From the NCBI GenBank assembly GCA_002296885.1, contig DBIH01000073.1, forward strand, positions 1 to 5,417: DNA of 5,417 nt, read 5' to 3'. Both the position numbers and the translations under genes were made by a program. Below are positions 1 to 5,417 of this stretch, one piece after another (positions within the stretch are counted from its first letter, which is position 1; every line of letters begins with the position of its first letter). The notes under the pieces were generated by a model. That model was not told the origin of the DNA. It worked only from the letters and a program-made list of their open reading frames with translations, and ran no database searches. This DNA comes from Flavobacterium sp. UBA807 (lineage in GTDB: Bacteria; Bacteroidota; Bacteroidia; Flavobacteriales; Flavobacteriaceae).

Positions 1-1929
<1,929 letters not shown>

Positions 1930-1940
1930 CAAAAAATGGC

Positions 1941-1968
1941 TTGATTTAAAATAATTGCTTTATTTTTA
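1941..1968 (+). promoter_or_regulatory. Possible flavobacterial-type promoter upstream of the YhhN-like pair
   Basis: TTG at 1941-1943, a 17-base spacer, then TATTTTTA at 1961-1968. This fits the Bacteroidota consensus TTG-N17-23-TAnnTTTG except for the final G. It lies 20 bases before the ATG at 1989, so a transcript would have a short leader. The gap between ligA and this gene is very AT-rich, which makes chance matches common, so this is a weak call. Read-through from ligA is the alternative. Confidence 0.25.
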
Positions 1969-1988
1969 TTGTGCTTAAATAATTAATA

Positions 1989-2714
1989 ATGAATCACTAT
2001 CCTGATGATTTAGAAAAAAACAAACAGGCAAATTATTTGTTGCTCGCTTTTTTTGTTGTTTCTGTCATTGAAGTCATAGCTGAATACAATGAAGACAAAT
2101 TATTGATTTGGCTGACCAAACCTGTGATACTTCCTTTATTAATGTTTTATTATTTAAAACGCTCAAAGAAAGTCAGCCTTCCTTTTATTTTAGCACTAAT
2201 GTCCAGTTGGATTGCTAACATGTTTTTTATCCAGAATACTTTTCAATTCATTATTTATGGTGTTAGTTTTTTTATGATTTATAGAATCTTGGTTATCTAT
2301 ATTATTGTAAATAAAGTAAAAATGCCAAATTCGATTCCGCTTATTATTGGTTCATTACCTTTTGTATTTATATATGTTGTAGCTACATTTTTCACCTACG
2401 AAATTCTTGGATATAATGTTTATCTGTTTTTGATTCAGGGAATTTTCACAATATTCCTTGGGGGCTTTAGTTTGGGTAGTTTCATTATGATCAATAATAA
2501 ACCCAATGCTGTCTTGCTTATAAGCACTATGTGTATGGCTTTTAATCAATTTGTGTTTGTCTTGAAATTCTATTCACACGAGGCCAATACCTTGCAGGCG
2601 TTTGCAATGATTTTATTTGTTTTGGGACAATATTTGTTGACTAAATATATGTTCTATACAGAAAAAAATAAATACAGCTATCAAATTATTGATGGCTTAA
2701 CCGAAAATAATTAA
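1989..2714 (+). CDS. YhhN/TMEM86-like integral membrane protein, first of a tandem pair, putative lysoplasmalogenase-family member
   Basis: A 241-residue, very hydrophobic protein with about eight membrane segments (near residues 14-31, 38-56, 64-82, 86-108, 115-137, 143-168, 172-194 and 201-222), the usual size and topology of YhhN/TMEM86 proteins. Family-like features are the TKPVILPLLM stretch at the start of segment 2 (43-52), the S-S-W motif in segment 3 (72-74) and LLIS in segment 7 (176-179). Characterised relatives hydrolyse the vinyl-ether bond of lysoplasmalogens and rely on conserved acidic residues. Here the expected GD of segment 3 reads A76-N77, and the SD of segment 7 reads S179-T180, so that activity is doubtful. 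The start is well supported: an in-frame TAA at 1980-1982 lies two codons upstream. There is no clear Shine-Dalgarno, as is usual in Bacteroidota. The next gene, a paralogue, starts 17 bp downstream, so co-transcription is likely. The family call comes from motif recall and remains tentative. Confidence 0.72.
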   Translation: MNHYPDDLEKNKQANYLLLAFFVVSVIEVIAEYNEDKLLIWLTKPVILPLLMFYYLKRSKKVSLPFILALMSSWIANMFFIQNTFQFIIYGVSFFMIYRILVIYIIVNKVKMPNSIPLIIGSLPFVFIYVVATFFTYEILGYNVYLFLIQGIFTIFLGGFSLGSFIMINNKPNAVLLISTMCMAFNQFVFVLKFYSHEANTLQAFAMILFVLGQYLLTKYMFYTEKNKYSYQIIDGLTENN

Positions 2715-2731
2715 GCTTTACGTTGGTCTAA

Positions 2732-3424
2732 ATGCAAAATAAAAAAAACATAATAACAATATTGACAGTGTGCTATTTTGTGATAGCTTTTTTTGAAGTT
2801 TTGGCAGAATATATTATCGAAAAACCTTTGATATGTTCATTAAAACCGACGATGCCTCTGTTATTGATAGTTATTTATTATTTAGATTCAGAAAGGAAAA
2901 ATGTTTTTTTCATCTTAGCGTTGCTACTCTCTTCATTAACAAATCTTCTGTTTATTCCAAATACTCCAACATGTCTGTTTTATGCAGTATTGGTTTTTAC
3001 GCTTCATCGAATTATCAGTATTTATCTTATTTTCTCATTGCAGAAAGTCATTGATTATATACCTGTCATAATTGCGACGTCTCCATTTTTACTGATTTTT
3101 TTCTACTTATTTTCTGAAACTGCAGAGATACCGCAGAATAGTTTTTATATTTTAATTGCCCAAAATATATTAATATCACTTTTTGCGGGAGTTGCACTTT
3201 CCAGTTATGTTATGAATGATAACAAACAGAATTCCATATTACTTATCAGCGCACTGCTTTTTGTAATGCTGCAATTTGTAATTTTTATCGAAAAGTATTT
3301 CCTGGTAAACGAATTCGAACAATTGTTCAGACCAATGGCTATGACACTCAACGCACTGGCGTTCTTCTCATTTTATAAATATGTTGTTTCAGCGGAACAA
3401 TCAAACAACAATGGATCTGCCTGA
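2732..3424 (+). CDS. YhhN/TMEM86-like integral membrane protein, second of a tandem pair, putative lysoplasmalogenase-family member
   Basis: A 230-residue protein with about eight membrane segments, aligning along its length with the preceding gene. Shared blocks are FFEVLAEY (20-27; FFEV-like VSVIEVIAEY in the neighbour), LKPTMPLLL (37-45), ALLLSSLTNLLFIPNT (63-78), HRIISIYLI (92-100) and NKQNSILLIS (164-173). It is therefore a diverged tandem duplicate. The position of the family's segment-3 aspartate is N71 (N77 in the neighbour), and the segment-7 aspartate position is A174, so both expected acidic residues are absent here too. The start is firm: the codon directly before the ATG is an in-frame TAA (2729-2731). 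The C-terminus is a short hydrophilic tail rich in Asn and Ser, and its last seven codons and stop overlap the convergent metallophosphatase gene. The gene probably shares a transcript with its neighbour. Function is not established; a structural, regulatory or altered-substrate role is as likely as lysoplasmalogenase. Confidence 0.68.
   Translation: MQNKKNIITILTVCYFVIAFFEVLAEYIIEKPLICSLKPTMPLLLIVIYYLDSERKNVFFILALLLSSLTNLLFIPNTPTCLFYAVLVFTLHRIISIYLIFSLQKVIDYIPVIIATSPFLLIFFYLFSETAEIPQNSFYILIAQNILISLFAGVALSSYVMNDNKQNSILLISALLFVMLQFVIFIEKYFLVNEFEQLFRPMAMTLNALAFFSFYKYVVSAEQSNNNGSA
3382..3410. repeat. 8-bp inverted repeat at the convergent gene ends, possible weak terminator
   Basis: TGTTGTTT at 3382-3389 is exactly complementary to AAACAACA at 3403-3410, with a 13-base loop. 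It spans the last codons of both convergent genes, including the metallophosphatase stop. On the minus strand it is followed by TATTTATAAAA, only loosely U-rich; on the plus strand no T-run follows. The stem has just two G-C pairs, so it may be a chance palindrome. No better terminator is visible between the two units. Confidence 0.25.
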
Positions 3425-4345
3425 TGTTAATTTAGTTGCATCGCTGTCAAAATAAAAGTCAATGCGACCAAGATTAATACCATAACATCCAACCTGATTG
3501 ACCAATACATCTTTGCCGTCAGCATTTTTCAAGACGGTTGGTTTGTCAAGAAATGTATGTGTGTGACCACCAATAATTAAGTCAATGTCTTTTGTTAGGG
3601 AAGCTAATTTTACGTCGCATATTTTATCCGGTTCTCCTTTATATTGGTAACCAATATGAGAAAGGCAAATAACTAAATCACATTTCTCTTCCTGTTTTAA
3701 GATTCTTGCCATATCCTGTGAAATTCCAACAGGATCATTATAAACAGTTTCTTTATAATTCTTCTTGTCAACCAAGCCGTCAAGTTCAACACCAAGCCCA
3801 AAAACACCAACTTTTATTCCGTCTTTATGTAATATTTTATAGGGTTTTACATGACCGTTCATAATGGTATTACTGAAATCATAGTTTGCCGAAACAAATT
3901 CAAAAGTAGCATTCGGCAATTGTTTGTATAAACCTTCAATTCCGTTGTCAAAATCATGATTTCCAATGGCAGACAAATCATATTTCATCATGCTCATCAG
4001 CTTAAATTCCAACTCACCACCATAATAATTAAAATAGGGTGTTCCCTGAAAAATATCCCCGGCATCAAGCAATAAAACATTGGGGTTTTCTTTTTTAATC
4101 ATTTCAATCAAGGCAGCTCTTCTGGCTACACCACCCATATTTGGATTCTTAGGATGAGTAGGGGGAAAGGGATCGATGTAACTATGGACATCATTGGTAT
4201 GAAGTATCGTCAAGTGCTTTGTTGTTGCCGATTTAAAGTTCCCTAATGGAGAAAGGGTTTCAGCCGAACTAATCGGTGTCAATCCTCCAAGCCCTAAAAG
4301 CGCCGAGCTCAATGCCGTATTCTGTATAAAATCTCTTCTTTTCAT
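3401..4345 (-). CDS. Metallophosphatase-domain 5'-nucleotidase subunit with a Tat signal, catalytic half of a split nucleotidase
   Basis: A 314-residue protein holding only the N-terminal calcineurin-like metallophosphoesterase domain of UshA/CD73-type 5'-nucleotidases, which are usually 500-600 residues. All metal and catalytic motifs are visible: N-D-V-H (D52, H54), GDIFQGTP (D97 region), GNHD (128-131), LSHIG (H230) and GGHTH (H261, H263). This predicts a working di-metal centre that removes phosphate from nucleotides or similar phosphoesters outside the cytoplasm. The N-terminus has a twin-arginine signal (K-R-R-D-F-I at 2-7, a hydrophobic stretch, then I-S-S-A) with likely cleavage after A28, so it should be exported folded. 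It lies four bases downstream of the gene for the matching C-terminal domain, probably in one operon. The next in-frame Met (M70) would remove the signal, so the start at 4345 is secure. The stop overlaps the convergent membrane-protein gene by 24 bp. The exact substrate cannot be read from sequence. Confidence 0.93.
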   Translation of the reverse strand: MKRRDFIQNTALSSALLGLGGLTPISSAETLSPLGNFKSATTKHLTILHTNDVHSYIDPFPPTHPKNPNMGGVARRAALIEMIKKENPNVLLLDAGDIFQGTPYFNYYGGELEFKLMSMMKYDLSAIGNHDFDNGIEGLYKQLPNATFEFVSANYDFSNTIMNGHVKPYKILHKDGIKVGVFGLGVELDGLVDKKNYKETVYNDPVGISQDMARILKQEEKCDLVICLSHIGYQYKGEPDKICDVKLASLTKDIDLIIGGHTHTFLDKPTVLKNADGKDVLVNQVGCYGINLGRIDFYFDSDATKLTSGRSIVV

Positions 4346-4349
4346 AATG

Positions 4350-5126
4350 CTATTCTTTGGTGATTCTAATGTCTTTGTTTGCTACAATAGTCTTGTTTTC
4401 CTTGAAATAATCAATAATGATATTCCTGAGCTTGTAATTCAAATCATATTGTTCAACTCCTTTTTTGAAGAAAAGCATATTGTCACCACCGTTTGACAAA
4501 TAATCTGATGTTGCTACATAATAAATGGTATTTTCATCAAGACCCTTTCCGTTGACTAAAATATTTTTGGGACTGTTGTTTTTATCAATTGTAAAAGTTA
4601 ATCCTTTTAATGGATGTGGTTTTTTTTCAGAAATAATATAACTGACCATTTCCAAAATCTGCTCAGCCTTTAGTCCAATTACGACAGCACTGTTTTCAAA
4701 AGGCATTACTTCATAAGCTGTTCTTGCTGTAACATCTCCTTTTGGAATAATGCTGCGGATTCCACCATGATTAAGCATACAAATGTCAATTGATTTTTTT
4801 TCACGCATCTGAAATACCTTATTTGCTTTTTCAAAAGTAATATCAGATAGGAAGTTGCCCATTGGCGTCTGCCATGCTCCATTTTTATCAATAGTTTCCG
4901 GAACATTTGCCAAAACCTTATTCAAATCGGCATCGATTTTATCGCGATAAGGTTTTATAAAGTTTTCAATAGCAGGAACTTCCGAATTCTTGTCTGTAAT
5001 TCCAATTTCCCTGCCTTCAATTTTGGTTACACCGTATTTTTTTTCGGCACAGGAAATAACCGCAGTAAATGTTAATAATAAAACAAAATGCTTTATTACA
5101 ACGTTATAGTTTTTTAGTTTTACCAT
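4350..5126 (-). CDS. 5'-nucleotidase C-terminal-domain lipoprotein, nucleotide-binding half of a split nucleotidase
   Basis: A 258-residue predicted lipoprotein. A hydrophobic segment (about 13-25) ends in the lipobox V-I-S-C with lipidation at C26, so it should be membrane-anchored facing the periplasm. The +2 to +5 residues (A-E-K-K) are not the strongly acidic run associated with surface export in Bacteroidota. The remainder is the C-terminal domain of UshA-type 5'-nucleotidases, which in full-length enzymes binds the nucleotide base. Visible hallmarks are WQTPMGNFLSD (85-95), NHGGIRS (119-125), the T-A-Y-E-V-M-P-F-E-N block (136-145) and SNGGDNMLFF (211-220). The domain appears complete and has no metal-binding motifs, so it should not be catalytic alone. 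It is the first gene of the minus-strand pair, with the metallophosphatase half four bases downstream, the reverse of the order in fused enzymes. The stop is TAG. The ATG at 5126 places the signal peptide correctly. Confidence 0.92.
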   Translation of the reverse strand: MVKLKNYNVVIKHFVLLLTFTAVISCAEKKYGVTKIEGREIGITDKNSEVPAIENFIKPYRDKIDADLNKVLANVPETIDKNGAWQTPMGNFLSDITFEKANKVFQMREKKSIDICMLNHGGIRSIIPKGDVTARTAYEVMPFENSAVVIGLKAEQILEMVSYIISEKKPHPLKGLTFTIDKNNSPKNILVNGKGLDENTIYYVATSDYLSNGGDNMLFFKKGVEQYDLNYKLRNIIIDYFKENKTIVANKDIRITKE

Positions 5127-5148
5127 CGCTTTTTGGCACTAATTTTAG

Positions 5149-5156
5149 TAAGTTTG
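5149..5156 (+). promoter_or_regulatory. Bacteroidota -7 promoter element for the DUF6913-like gene
   Basis: TAAGTTTG at 5149-5156 matches the Bacteroidota -7 consensus TAnnTTTG at every defined base, in the 49-bp gap between divergent genes and 19 bases before the ATG at 5176. The only nearby upstream TTG (5133-5135) is 13 bases away, shorter than the usual 17-23, so the -33 element is poor or absent. A start about 5-8 bases downstream would give a leader of roughly 12-15 bases. Confidence 0.45.
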
Positions 5157-5175
5157 TAATTCAAGTAAAAGTAGC

Positions 5176-5417
5176 ATGTTTTTAAATTACTTAAAGGATT
5201 TTTCAACAAAAAAAATTGTTAAAAATAGCCTGTCGAATGTTAAACATTTGGCTTCAGATAAAGTAATCAAAACGGTTGGGATCATTTTTGACGAAAGCTA
5301 TTTTTATGAAAGGGAAGAATTGGTAAACGAATTAATTAAAAACGGAATTGCCGAAAATGATATCAAAGTACTGGTTTTCAAGAATAAGATAAAGAAAAAT
5401 GAAGTTTTTGATTATCC
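5176..5417 (+). CDS. Conserved flavobacterial protein of unknown function, probably DUF6913, 3'-truncated by the window edge
   Basis: The frame stays open from the ATG at 5176 to the window end: 80 complete codons, then two bases of the next. The protein begins M-F-L-N-Y-L-K-D-F and has a lysine-rich amphipathic N-terminus (residues 1-30), then IKTVGIIFDESYF (31-43), which looks like a beta strand leading to a conserved Asp, then a helix and a second strand, DIKVLVFKN (62-70), ending K-K-N-E-V-F-D-Y. No signal peptide or membrane segment is visible, so it is likely cytoplasmic. I recall this pattern from Flavobacteriaceae proteins labelled DUF6913 or hypothetical, often near ligA and dapA; that recall is unverified. 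The frame has no other possible ATG: an in-frame TAA lies at 5149-5151. It is divergent from the nucleotidase operon with its own likely promoter. No function can be assigned. Confidence 0.75.
   Translation, partial: MFLNYLKDFSTKKIVKNSLSNVKHLASDKVIKTVGIIFDESYFYEREELVNELIKNGIAENDIKVLVFKNKIKKNEVFDY

Noticed and set aside
1930..1988. Terminator for ligA in the gap downstream
   Set aside because: T-rich stretches are present but I found no convincing GC-containing stem preceding them.
2355..2549. 64-codon open frame on the minus strand
   Set aside because: Antisense to the first YhhN-like gene, with no domain or start context; a by-product of AT-rich membrane-protein codons.
2833..3054. 73-codon open frame on the plus strand
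   Set aside because: Out-of-frame within the second YhhN-like gene, whose frame is supported by paralogy with its neighbour.
4706..4906. 66-codon open frame on the minus strand
   Set aside because: Alternate frame inside the 5'-nucleotidase C-terminal-domain gene, whose frame carries the GGIR and PFEN motifs.
3401..5126. The two nucleotidase genes as one gene broken by a frameshift
   Set aside because: The domain order is reversed relative to the fused enzyme and each product has its own complete signal sequence, so a simple frameshift cannot explain it.
5205..5220. AACAA...TTGTT inverted repeat
   Set aside because: Only 5 bp, within the coding start of the DUF6913-like gene and composed of A/T runs expected by chance.

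Overview
The window is AT-rich chromosomal DNA from a member of the Bacteroidota, most likely Flavobacterium or a close flavobacterial relative. Three things point there: the close resemblance of the ligase to flavobacterial LigA proteins as I remember them, the lack of clear Shine-Dalgarno sequences, and a perfect match to the Bacteroidota -7 promoter consensus (TAnnTTTG). The assignment is from recall and motif reading; no search was run.

Layout. Positions 1-1929 (+) hold ligA, the NAD-dependent DNA ligase, cut off by the left edge and lacking roughly 20-25 N-terminal residues. After a 59-bp gap come two tandem, same-strand membrane-protein genes, 1989-2714 and 2732-3424, which are diverged paralogues resembling the YhhN/TMEM86 (lysoplasmalogenase) family. 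Facing them on the minus strand is a two-gene operon (5126-3401). Its first gene encodes a lipoprotein made of the 5'-nucleotidase C-terminal (nucleotide-binding) domain. Four bases later comes a Tat-exported protein made of the 5'-nucleotidase metallophosphatase domain. Divergent from that operon, across 49 bp, starts a gene for a conserved flavobacterial protein of unknown function (probably DUF6913), cut off by the right edge.

How the genes work together. LigA is a housekeeping replication and repair enzyme with no evident link to its neighbours. The minus-strand pair looks like a UshA-type periplasmic nucleotidase divided into two polypeptides in reversed gene order, presumably acting together on extracytoplasmic nucleotides or related phosphoesters. 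The YhhN-like pair probably acts in the inner membrane. By eye, both proteins have lost the two aspartates expected in the family's conserved motifs, so lysoplasmalogenase activity should not be assumed.

There are no tRNA or rRNA genes, insertion sequences, CRISPR arrays or phage genes, and no gene-free stretch over 300 bases. The most noteworthy items are the split, order-swapped nucleotidase, the aspartate-less YhhN-like pair, and the codon-register 24-bp antisense overlap where the two convergent units meet.
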